A DNA stretch of 64,000 bases from NCBI RefSeq assembly GCF_014042015.1, contig NZ_CP059493.1, positions 496,001-560,000 on the forward strand, written 5' to 3'. Of the stretch, positions 15,302-22,548 are shown piece by piece. The position numbers and the translations under genes were made by a program. Each line of letters begins with the position of its first letter. Position 1 is the stretch's first letter. The notes below the pieces were generated by a model. That model had not been told where the DNA came from. It searched no databases and worked only from the letters and a program-made list of their open reading frames with translations. This DNA comes from Actinotalea sp. JY-7876 (GTDB taxonomy: Bacteria; Actinomycetota; Actinomycetes; Actinomycetales; Cellulomonadaceae).

Positions 15302-18271
15302 TCACGGCGAGGGGGCTCGGGCGCCGGCGGCGCCTCCCACGGCGGCCAGGCCGCGCCGGTGCGCGACCGTGACGGCCTCGGTGCGGCTCGTGACGCCCAG
15401 CTTCGCGAGCACGTTGGACACGTGGACGCTGACGGTCTTGCCGCTGATGAACAGGCGCTCGCCGATCTGCCGGTTGCTCAGCCCTTCGGCGACGAGGCCG
15501 AGCACCTCCGCCTCGCGGGCCGTGAGCAGGTCCGTCGGGGTCCGGTGGCCCGGCAGGTCCAGCCGCCCCCGGCGGGCGAGGGCCTCGACGGCCGCGACCA
15601 GCGGGGCGGCGCCCATCGCCCGCGCGTCCGCGTCCGCCCGCGCGAGCTGCGCGGCCGCGGCGGCACGGTCCCCGGCGGCCAGGAGCGCCTCGGCCCAGCG
15701 CCACCGGCTGCGCGCCTCCTCGTAGCGGTAGCCGTACGCGAAGCCGTGCGTCGCCCGCTCCCACGCCGCCGCCGCGTCGACGGCGTCGGCGGTCCCGGCG
15801 GCGTGGACGCGCAGGCGTGCGTGCTCGGCCCTGACGCGCGTGAGCCATCCGAGCCCTTCCGGTCCCAGGCGCCCGCCGCGCGGGCGCCCCCGCTGCGCGG
15901 ACTCCACGGCGCGCTCGAGCAGCCGGTCGCCCGTGGCGAGGTGACGGGCCGGGTCCTCGCCGCGCAGGCGGGCCTGCTCGGCCTGGTCGGCGAGCGCCCC
16001 CACCGCGAGCGCGGCGAGCCAGATCCCGCCGAGGAAGTAGTCGCTCCAGGTCCGGCCGAGGTGCTCGATGATCCGCTGCGCCAGGGCGAGCGCCTCGTCC
16101 AGCTCGCCGCCCCACGTCAGGGCGTCGACGGTGCACCCGGCGGAGATCAGCGCGATCTGCGGGTCGCGCTCCCAGGCGCCCTCGAAGGCCCGGCCGCGCG
16201 CGACGGCGTCCTCGTCCCCGCGCGCGACGGCGCCGTACAGGCGCACCGCCGCCAGCAGCGGCGAGGAGGCGCCCCGGCCCTCGCCCAGCTCGTCGTCGCG
16301 CAGGTCGCCGCGGCAGTACCTGGTGAGCGCGGCGAAGAAGGCCTGGGCGTGCCCGAACTCGCTCCAGGTCAGGCCGGCCGCGCGGCTGCGGGCGACGGCG
16401 GCGTCGAGGACCGTCGCCGCGTCGTCGAGCCGCCCGGCGTAGTAGTGCGTGGTCGCGAGGTTGTACGCGCAGCGCTGCTCGGTCACGAGGTCGCCCGCGC
16501 TCGCGGCGCTGCGGCGTGCGGTCTCGAGGAGCGCCGCCGCGCTGTCGGGGTCGTCGACCACGAGCACCGCGAGGGTGGCGAGCGCGTCGGCCTCGGGGCC
16601 GGGGAGCCCGGCGGAGCGCGCCAGGTCGATCGCGGCGTTCGCGCTCTGCGCCGCCTCGTCGTCGCGGTCCTCGAGGAGGCACGCGCGCGCGTGGACGGCC
16701 AGGCACCAGGCCCGGTCGGTGTCCGGGGCGTCGTCGGTCAGGGACGCGAGGGCGCGGCTCGCCTCGGCGAGCGCCTCCTGCGTGGCGTCCTCGGCCAGGA
16801 GCGTCTGCGCGAGGCGCGAGCGCAGCGGCGCCTGCCGGGCGGCGTCGTCGTGGGCGGCCTCCACCGCGAGGCGGGCGAGCGTGACCGCGCGGCCCGTTCG
16901 ACCCGCGCGGGACGCGGCCTGGGCCGCGTCGTCCGCCAGCGCGACGCGGTCGACCCCGGCCCGGGCCGTCTCCGGGGCCGCGTCCCACAACCCGAGCACC
17001 GTCTCGAGGTGCCGGAGCTCCTCCTCGGGTGCGAGCACCCGGCCCGCCTCCTGGGCCGCCTCGAGCGACGCGCGGACGGCGGTCGTCACGTCGTGGCAGC
17101 GCTGCGCGTGGTGCGCACGCTGCGCGGAGGTGCCCAGCGACGGGTCGGCCAGCATCGCGTCGAGGTAGGCGCGGTGCAGCGCCACCTGCTCGCCCGGCAG
17201 CAGGTCGGCGTAGACGACCTCGGCGAGCAGGGCGTGCCGGAAGGCGATGCGGCCCGCCTCGCCCCCGAGCACGTGCGCGGCGACCGCCTCGCGCAGCGCG
17301 ACGTCGAAGTCGCGCCCGCCGCGCGCGGCCCAGACCCCGCGCAGGAGCGGCTCGGACACGCGCCGCCCCGCGACGGACGCGACCCGTGCGAGCTCCTGCA
17401 CCGCCGGGTCGACCTGGTCCAGCCGCGCGCGCAGGACGTCCGCCAGCGACCACGGCAGCGCGCCCCCGCCCCCGGCCTCGAGGATCTCCTCGGCGAAGTA
17501 CGCGTTGCCCTCGGACCGCGCGAGCACCCCGCGCACCACCTCGCGCGGCACCGGCCCCCCGGCGACGGCCTCGACGAACGTGCCGAGCTCCGCCGCCGTG
17601 AACGGGGCGAGCTCGATGCGCTCCACGCGGGGGTGCCGCGAGAGCTCCGCGAGGACCGGTCGCAGCGGGTGGCGGCGGTGCAGGTCGTCCGCCCGGTAGC
17701 TGGCCACGACGAGCAGGTGCTCGCTGCCCAGGCGCGCGACGAGGAAGCGCAGGACGTCGCGGCTCGACGAGTCGGCCCAGTGCAGGTCCTCGAGCACGAG
17801 GACGAGCGGTCGCCCGGGCCGCCCCACCGCCCCGAGGACGGCGGCGAGCCCGTCGAACAGCTGCAGCCGCCCGCCCGCGTCCTCGGGTCCCGCACCGCCC
17901 CCCATGGGCCCGGGACCCGCCGCGTCCTGGGACGCGGGGACGAGCCGGGCGAGGGCCGGCCGGGCGCTGAGCACGCGGTCGACGACGTCGCGCCCCGCCT
18001 CGAGCGACCGCAGGCGCCGGAGCGCCTCCGCGAACGGCAGGTAGGGCAGCCCGACCTCGCCGAGGTCGACGCAGTGCGTCGTGACCACGGCGGCACCCCG
18101 GTCCGCCGCGATGCCGGCGAGGTGGTCGAGCAGCCGGGTCTTGCCGACGCCCGCATCGCCCCCGAGGAGCACGAGCGAGGGCGAGCCGGCGGCGGCGCGG
18201 TCGAGCGCGGCGTCCAGCCGTGCCACCTCGGCCTCACGGGCGACGAAGGTCGTCATCGGGCGGCGTGCCAT
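15302..18271 (-). CDS. Large ATP-binding LuxR-family regulator (LAL/MalT-like)
   Basis: 989 aa. N-terminal AAA/STAND ATPase with Walker A GGDAGVGKTRLLDHL near residue 34-48 and Walker B LVLVLEDLHWADSSS near 157. A long TPR-like helical region (400-900) is followed by a C-terminal LuxR helix-turn-helix (LTAREAEVLGLVAEGLSN; GKTVSVHVSNVLAKLG). Such regulators act as signal-gated transcription activators. ATG 18271 has AGGA 8 nt upstream; ATG 18256 is an alternative. A small ORF overlaps its start by 19 bp, suggesting coupled translation. Inducer unknown. Confidence 0.9.
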   Translation of the reverse strand: MARRPMTTFVAREAEVARLDAALDRAAAGSPSLVLLGGDAGVGKTRLLDHLAGIAADRGAAVVTTHCVDLGEVGLPYLPFAEALRRLRSLEAGRDVVDRVLSARPALARLVPASQDAAGPGPMGGGAGPEDAGGRLQLFDGLAAVLGAVGRPGRPLVLVLEDLHWADSSSRDVLRFLVARLGSEHLLVVASYRADDLHRRHPLRPVLAELSRHPRVERIELAPFTAAELGTFVEAVAGGPVPREVVRGVLARSEGNAYFAEEILEAGGGGALPWSLADVLRARLDQVDPAVQELARVASVAGRRVSEPLLRGVWAARGGRDFDVALREAVAAHVLGGEAGRIAFRHALLAEVVYADLLPGEQVALHRAYLDAMLADPSLGTSAQRAHHAQRCHDVTTAVRASLEAAQEAGRVLAPEEELRHLETVLGLWDAAPETARAGVDRVALADDAAQAASRAGRTGRAVTLARLAVEAAHDDAARQAPLRSRLAQTLLAEDATQEALAEASRALASLTDDAPDTDRAWCLAVHARACLLEDRDDEAAQSANAAIDLARSAGLPGPEADALATLAVLVVDDPDSAAALLETARRSAASAGDLVTEQRCAYNLATTHYYAGRLDDAATVLDAAVARSRAAGLTWSEFGHAQAFFAALTRYCRGDLRDDELGEGRGASSPLLAAVRLYGAVARGDEDAVARGRAFEGAWERDPQIALISAGCTVDALTWGGELDEALALAQRIIEHLGRTWSDYFLGGIWLAALAVGALADQAEQARLRGEDPARHLATGDRLLERAVESAQRGRPRGGRLGPEGLGWLTRVRAEHARLRVHAAGTADAVDAAAAWERATHGFAYGYRYEEARSRWRWAEALLAAGDRAAAAAQLARADADARAMGAAPLVAAVEALARRGRLDLPGHRTPTDLLTAREAEVLGLVAEGLSNRQIGERLFISGKTVSVHVSNVLAKLGVTSRTEAVTVAHRRGLAAVGGAAGARAPSP

Positions 18272-18450
18272 GCCCCCGATCCTGGCAGCGCCCACCGACG
18301 CGCGTCACCGGTCACGGCCTCACCGCGTGCGGCGCGCCGCCGCGCCGGCCGGCGGACGCGCGGGGCGCGCGGCGCCGCCGCGAGCCTGACCTGCTCCTGG
18401 CGGTACTCGACCTCGGCCCACAGGGCCGGTCCCCACATCGTGCTGCTCAT
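18253..18450 (-). CDS. Small basic protein overlapping the LAL regulator start
   Basis: 65 aa from ATG 18450, preceded by GGGGAGG with 7-nt spacing, one of the best ribosome-binding sites in the window. The N-terminus MSSTMWGPALWAEVEYRQEQ, followed by an Arg/Ala-rich basic tail, resembles the numerous small actinobacterial proteins that start with an aromatic amphipathic helix ending in R-E/Q-Q. Its stop (18253-18255) lies inside the regulator's first codons, so translation may be coupled. Function unknown; it could equally be a leader ORF for the regulator. Confidence 0.5.
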   Translation of the reverse strand: MSSTMWGPALWAEVEYRQEQVRLAAAPRAPRVRRPARRRAARGEAVTGDARRWALPGSGAWHAAR

Positions 18451-18580
18451 CGTGACCTCCCCGTCCGGCGCCGTGCCGGTTCGAGCCCTCACACTGGTGC
18501 TGAGGCCCGGGCGGGCGGATCGGTCGGTCGTCGGGTCCCCGGGGGTCGGCCGCGCGGACGCGGCGCTGAGGTGGGGCCCT

Positions 18581-18606
18581 GCTCGCCTGAGGTACCTCAG
18601 GCGAGC
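18581..18606. repeat. Perfect 26-bp palindrome
   Basis: GCTCGCCTGAGGT followed by its exact reverse complement, centred on GTAC (18592-18595), with no spacer. It lies in the 201-bp gap between the DUF2277 gene and the small ORF before the LAL regulator. It can be a dimer-binding operator or, in RNA, a hairpin that ends DUF2277 transcription. Confidence 0.8.
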
Positions 18607-18611
18607 GGTGC

Positions 18612-18660
18612 GCTCAGGACGCGGTGGGTGCCTCAGACGCGGTGGGTGCTCTCAGGACGC
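18612..18660. repeat. Tandem repeats after the DUF2277 stop codon
   Basis: Three imperfect units starting CTCAGGACGCGGTGGGTGC, CTCAGACGCGGTGGGTGCT and CTCAGGACGCG. The third contains the end of the DUF2277 gene (stop at 18652-18654); the others look like duplicated copies of that tail. They lie 5 bp from the 26-bp palindrome. Confidence 0.7.
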
Positions 18661-18921
18661 GTACCGCGCGGCCGAGCGCGCGCGACGCTTCTCGGCCTCG
18701 ACCTCGCGGTCCTTGGCCGGGGCGTGGGTGACGAGGTCCTCGAGCAGGTGCCGGGTGGCGTGCGCGACCTCGGCGACCGCCCGGTCGAACACCTCGCGGT
18801 TGGCCTGCGAGGGCTTGGTCGTCCCGCTCACCTTGCGCACGTACTGCAGCGCCGCCGCGTGGACCTCGTCGTCCGTCGTGGCCGGCTCGAAGTTGTGCAG
18901 GGGGCGGATGTTGCGGCACAT
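18652..18921 (-). CDS. DUF2277 family protein
   Basis: 89 aa, full length for the DUF2277 family. The start MCRNIRPLHNFEP and the segment AALQYVRKVSGTTKPSQAN are the family's conserved core, and the C-terminus is a charged helix. The biochemical role of the family is not known. ATG 18921 fits the strictly conserved MCRNI N-terminus. Divergent from the Gfo/Idh gene (67 bp apart). The tail of the gene is partly duplicated just downstream. Confidence 0.88.
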   Translation of the reverse strand: MCRNIRPLHNFEPATTDDEVHAAALQYVRKVSGTTKPSQANREVFDRAVAEVAHATRHLLEDLVTHAPAKDREVEAEKRRARSAARYAS

Positions 18922-18988
18922 GCCTCGACAGTAGGACGGCGCCGCGGACGTGTCAGCCCCCCGCCCGCGCCGCCGGTACCGTCGGCGC

Positions 18989-19987
18989 ATGCAGCCTCTG
19001 GACGTGGTGCGGTGGGGGATCATCGGCGTCGGCGACGTGACGGAGGTCAAGAGCGGGCCGGGCTTCCAGCAGGCCGAGGGCTCGGAGCTCGTCGCGGTGA
19101 TGCGGCGCGACGGCGCCAAGGCGGCCGACTACGCCCGTCGTCACGGCGTGCCCCGCTGGTACGACGACGCCGACGCGCTCCTCGCGGACCCCGACGTCGA
19201 CGCGGTCTACGTCGCGACGCCGCCCGACTCGCACCGCGACTACACGGCGCGCGCGGCGGCCGCCGGCAAGCCGGTCTACGTCGAGAAGCCGATGGCCCGC
19301 ACCGCGGACGAGTGCCGGACCATGATCCGTGCCTGCGACGCGGCCGACGTCCCGCTCTTCGTCGCCTACTACCGCCGCGCCATGCCGCGCTTCGCCACGG
19401 TCGCCACGCTCCTGGCCGACGGCGCGATCGGCGACGTCCGCGCCGTCACGCTGCTGACGACGTCGGGCGGCGTGTGGGACCCCGCGCACCTGCCCTGGCG
19501 CGTGCGGCCCGAGATCTCCGGCGGTGGGCTCTTCGTCGACCTCGGCTCGCACACCCTGGACCTCGTGGACCACCTGCTCGGGCCGCTCGGCGACGTGCAG
19601 GGCCGGGCCGTGAACGTGGCCGGGCAGTACCCGGCCGAGGACACCGTGACCATGACGTTCCGCGCGGGCGCCGACGTCGAGGGCACGGGCCTGTGGTGCT
19701 TCGCGGCCGAGGAGCGCACCGACGAGGTGAGCCTCGTGGGCTCGCGCGGGACGCTGCGCTTCTCCACCTTCGGCGACGAGCCGCTCCGGCTCACGACGGC
19801 GACCGGCACGCGGGAGATCGAGGCACCGCGACCCGCGACGGTCCAGCTCCCGCTCATCCGCACCGTCGTCGACGCGCTGCGCGGCACGGGGGAGTGCCCC
19901 AGCACCGGCCGCACCGCGTTGCGCACGTCCGAGGTGATCGACACGGTGCTGGCCGACTACCGGGACCGGATGGCGCTCGGTTCCTGA
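18989..19987 (+). CDS. Gfo/Idh/MocA-family oxidoreductase
   Basis: 332 aa. N-terminal Rossmann fold with WGIIGVGDVTEVKSGPGF (GxGxxx nucleotide motif) and the family signature YVATPPDSH near residue 72, then YVEKPMA (catalytic Lys) near 97. C-terminal alpha/beta substrate domain with GGGLFVDLGSHTLDLVDHLLG. It most likely oxidises a sugar or cyclitol with NAD(P); the substrate is not predictable. ATG 18989 follows TACCGT by 6 nt, so the transcript may be leaderless. Divergent from the DUF2277 gene. Confidence 0.9.
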   Translation: MQPLDVVRWGIIGVGDVTEVKSGPGFQQAEGSELVAVMRRDGAKAADYARRHGVPRWYDDADALLADPDVDAVYVATPPDSHRDYTARAAAAGKPVYVEKPMARTADECRTMIRACDAADVPLFVAYYRRAMPRFATVATLLADGAIGDVRAVTLLTTSGGVWDPAHLPWRVRPEISGGGLFVDLGSHTLDLVDHLLGPLGDVQGRAVNVAGQYPAEDTVTMTFRAGADVEGTGLWCFAAEERTDEVSLVGSRGTLRFSTFGDEPLRLTTATGTREIEAPRPATVQLPLIRTVVDALRGTGECPSTGRTALRTSEVIDTVLADYRDRMALGS

Positions 19988-20017
19988 AGGGCGCTCCCGG
20001 TGGTCCACACTGGTGCG

Positions 20018-20281
20018 GTGAGCGAGAGCATGACCGAGCCGGTCAGTGCGGCCCTGCGGGACGCGAAGGCGCGGGCCCGCTCGACCCACTACACGGTGGG
20101 CACCGTCCACACGGACCCCGACGGGACGGTCTGGTTGCCCTGCTCGTGCGGCACCGTGCTGCGCAACGGCCCCACGTGGACCCTGGACGAGCACGTGCGC
20201 CTGCACCGCGCCGAGGCCAAGTACCTCGAGCTGTCGGCGGCAGCGCCCCCCGGCATCCCGCGCCTGATCAGCCTGCCGTGA
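20018..20281 (+). CDS. Hypothetical protein with CxC motif
   Basis: 87 aa from GTG 20018 (ATG 20030 is an alternative; a CACACT box lies 6 nt before the GTG). The segment WLPCSCGTVLRNG followed by DEHVRLHRAEAKYLEL has Cys-x-Cys and two His residues that could bind zinc, like a small zinc-ribbon. The rest is polar. It overlaps the following HAD gene by 4 bp (GTGA). No known family recognised. Confidence 0.6.
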   Translation: MSESMTEPVSAALRDAKARARSTHYTVGTVHTDPDGTVWLPCSCGTVLRNGPTWTLDEHVRLHRAEAKYLELSAAAPPGIPRLISLP

Positions 20282-20952
20282 GCGCACCCGACCCCGCCGG
20301 CCTGCTCGGCCGCTCGTTCGCGGGCGTGCTGTTCGACATGGACGGCACGCTCATCTCGTCGGTCGAGGCCATCGTCCGCGCCTGGACCACCATGGCGCAC
20401 GAGTACGGCATCCCGCCCGACCGCTTCGGCGACGTCCACGGCATCCCCACGCGCCGCCTGGTCGATCTCCTGCTGGCCCACCTCGCGGAGCCCGAGCGCG
20501 AGACGGCCTACGCGCGGGTGCTCGAGCTCGAGCTCGGCGACGTCGCCGGGATCACCGTGCTTCCCGGGGCCGTCGAGGCCCTCCAGCTGCTCGCGCCGCT
20601 CGGCCTGTGCGCGATCGTCACGTCCTGCACGCGCGACGTCGCCGTCGCGCGTCTGGCGGCGGCGGGGCTGCCGGTCCCGGCGGCCCTGGTGACCGTGGAC
20701 GACGTCGTGCGGGGCAAGCCCGACCCGGAGCCGTTCCGCCTGGGCGCCGACCGGCTCGGCGTGGAGCCGGCGCACTGCCTGGTCGTCGAGGACGCGACGT
20801 CGGGCATCGCCGCAGGCCGCGCGGCGGGTGCGGCGACGGTCGGTCTGCTGACGACGACGCCCGGGATCGACGCGGACCTCGTGGTCCCGGACCTCGCGGC
20901 GCTGCGGTTCGCGGTGGCGGCCGACGGCCGGGTCCGGATGGGGCTGGCGTGA
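20278..20952 (+). CDS. HAD-superfamily phosphatase (beta-phosphoglucomutase/GPP-like)
   Basis: 224 aa. All four HAD motifs are visible: motif I LFDMDGTLISS (residue 18), motif II TSCTRD, motif III Lys in VRGKPDPEPF and motif IV VVEDATSGIAAG. The cap domain inserted after motif I is the C1 type. Members dephosphorylate small sugar phosphates such as sugar-6-P or glycerol-3-P; here the substrate is not determined. GTG 20278 overlaps the previous stop, so the two genes form an operon. Confidence 0.9.
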   Translation: MSAPDPAGLLGRSFAGVLFDMDGTLISSVEAIVRAWTTMAHEYGIPPDRFGDVHGIPTRRLVDLLLAHLAEPERETAYARVLELELGDVAGITVLPGAVEALQLLAPLGLCAIVTSCTRDVAVARLAAAGLPVPAALVTVDDVVRGKPDPEPFRLGADRLGVEPAHCLVVEDATSGIAAGRAAGAATVGLLTTTPGIDADLVVPDLAALRFAVAADGRVRMGLA

Positions 20953-21112
20953 GCGGCGACACGCGGAGGAATCCGCGAGAAGAGGTGCCGGTCGGCCGGA
21001 TCTGGCAGGCTCGGCGCGCCGCCCATGGCGGCATGCACCAGGCTGGGGGTGCCGCCGAACGGGTGACACCCATGACCGACCGACGACCGATCGACCGTGC
21101 TGGGAGGGTGCA

Positions 21113-21625
21113 GTGAGCCGCGACCGCGCTCGCCGGACCTCGTCGGGCAGCACCCTGCGCCTCGTCGGCCAGGACGCGGGCCCCGACGCCGCCGGCGTGC
21201 GGGTGCCCGACGCCGCTGCGGTCGACGTCGGCGAGGACGGTGCGACGGCGATCGTCCTGCCCGGCCAGCGCCAGTCGGTCGGCATGGGCCGCCACTGGGT
21301 GGTGCGCACGGCCGCTGCGGGTGGCGTGGTGGGCATGGCGAACCAGGTGGTCGAGCTGCTCTCGAGCGAGCTGCTGGCCAACGCCGTGCTCCACGGGCTC
21401 GAGGGCGGCGCCGTCGGGGTGCAGGTGCGGATCACGCCCGCGCTCGTGCGCGTCTCGGTGAGCGACGGCGGCGGGCTGTCGCCCGTCGTCCTGCACCGGG
21501 AGCCGTCGGCGCCCGACGGCCGCGGGATGGCGATCGTCGAGGCGATGTCGAGCCGCTGGGGCGTCGACGCGCACGCCGAGGGCGGCAAGACGGTGTGGTT
21601 CGAGCTCGACCTGGACGACTTCTGA
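21113..21625 (+). CDS. RsbW-like ATP-binding protein (anti-sigma kinase type)
   Basis: 170 aa. C-terminal HATPase_c_2 domain with the N-box VELLSSELLANAVLHG, the G1-type motif SVSDGGGLSP and the G2 region DGRGMAIVEAMSS. This GHKL kinase form is typical of RsbW/SpoIIAB-like regulators of sigma factors in actinobacteria. The first 45 residues are a variable linker. GTG 21113 has GGGAGG 5 nt upstream. It overlaps the next gene if that starts at GTG 21595. Partner sigma or anti-anti-sigma genes are not adjacent. Confidence 0.85.
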   Translation: MSRDRARRTSSGSTLRLVGQDAGPDAAGVRVPDAAAVDVGEDGATAIVLPGQRQSVGMGRHWVVRTAAAGGVVGMANQVVELLSSELLANAVLHGLEGGAVGVQVRITPALVRVSVSDGGGLSPVVLHREPSAPDGRGMAIVEAMSSRWGVDAHAEGGKTVWFELDLDDF

Positions 21626-22464
21626 GCGCCACGCAGGCCCCCGTCGAGACCGACGCCGGCCCGCGGCGCCACCCGGCGTCCATCGTCCCCGCCGTTCTCG
21701 TCGCGGGAGGGGGCCTGGCCCTCTTCGGCCTGCAGCAGGCGCTCGTGGGCTGGGCGCTCCTGGGCGCCGCGCTGCTCGCAGCAGCGCTCGTGGGGCGCGC
21801 GGTGGGCCACCTCGGGCTGCTGCGGGACCTCGCGCTCGTGGTCCTCGGCCTGGGCATCATGAGCGCGGTGCCCGTCAACACGGACGTCAGCAACGCCCAC
21901 ATGCTCGCCATGGGGACAGCGATGATCCTCGCGGTCGCCCTGCCGTACCTGGTCTCGCGGTTCGTCTACCGCGACCACGCGATCCGCTTCCCCCTGCGCG
22001 CGGGGCGCTGGACGCGCTTCGAGAAGGTCTGGCTCGTCGCCGTCGTCGTCATCGGCTACGCGGTGCTGCCCGTCTACATGATCCGCACCGGGGTCTACGA
22101 GAACTGGCCGGCGGTCGAGGACCCCGAGGGCGTCGCGCGCCTGTTCCTCGGCACCAACGTGCTCGGCATCTGGGACGAGCTGTTCTTCATCTGCACGTGC
22201 TTCACGCTCCTGCGCCGGCACCTGCCGTGGTGGCAGGCGAACCTCGTGCAGGCGGTGCTGTTCACGTCCTTCCTGCACGAGCTGGGCTTCCACGCCTGGG
22301 GCCCGTGGCTCATCTACCCGTTCGCGCTGATCCAGGGCTACACGTTCAAGGTCACGCGCTCGCTGACGTACATCGTGTGCGTGCACCTGCTCTTCGATCT
22401 GATCCTGTTCCTGGTGCTGCTGCACGCCCACCAGCGGGACTGGGTGCCCTTCTTCGTCTACTGA
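21595..22464 (+). CDS. CPBP-family intramembrane protease-like protein
   Basis: Up to 289 aa with about eight transmembrane helices. The CPBP (Rce1/ABI) motifs can be followed with changes: motif 1 is DELFF (instead of EExxxR), motif 2 is FTSFLHE, and motif 3 is HLLFD, providing the Glu and two His positions of this glutamate intramembrane protease family. Start is uncertain: GTG 21595 lies inside the kinase gene; a CTG overlapping the kinase stop at 21622 is another option. Substrate unknown. A strong terminator follows. Confidence 0.75.
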   Translation: MVRARPGRLLSATQAPVETDAGPRRHPASIVPAVLVAGGGLALFGLQQALVGWALLGAALLAAALVGRAVGHLGLLRDLALVVLGLGIMSAVPVNTDVSNAHMLAMGTAMILAVALPYLVSRFVYRDHAIRFPLRAGRWTRFEKVWLVAVVVIGYAVLPVYMIRTGVYENWPAVEDPEGVARLFLGTNVLGIWDELFFICTCFTLLRRHLPWWQANLVQAVLFTSFLHELGFHAWGPWLIYPFALIQGYTFKVTRSLTYIVCVHLLFDLILFLVLLHAHQRDWVPFFVY

Positions 22465-22500
22465 GCGGCTCGGGGCGGCGCGCGGCGCCGGACGTGCGAA

Positions 22501-22529
22501 GGGCCCGGCACCCTGCGGGTGCCGGGCCC
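22501..22529. terminator. Bidirectional terminator
   Basis: Perfect 13-bp stem 22501-22513 / 22517-22529 with TGC loop, between the convergent CPBP and subtilase genes. Confidence 0.85.
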
Positions 22530-22548
22530 TCGTCACACGGGCGTCAGG

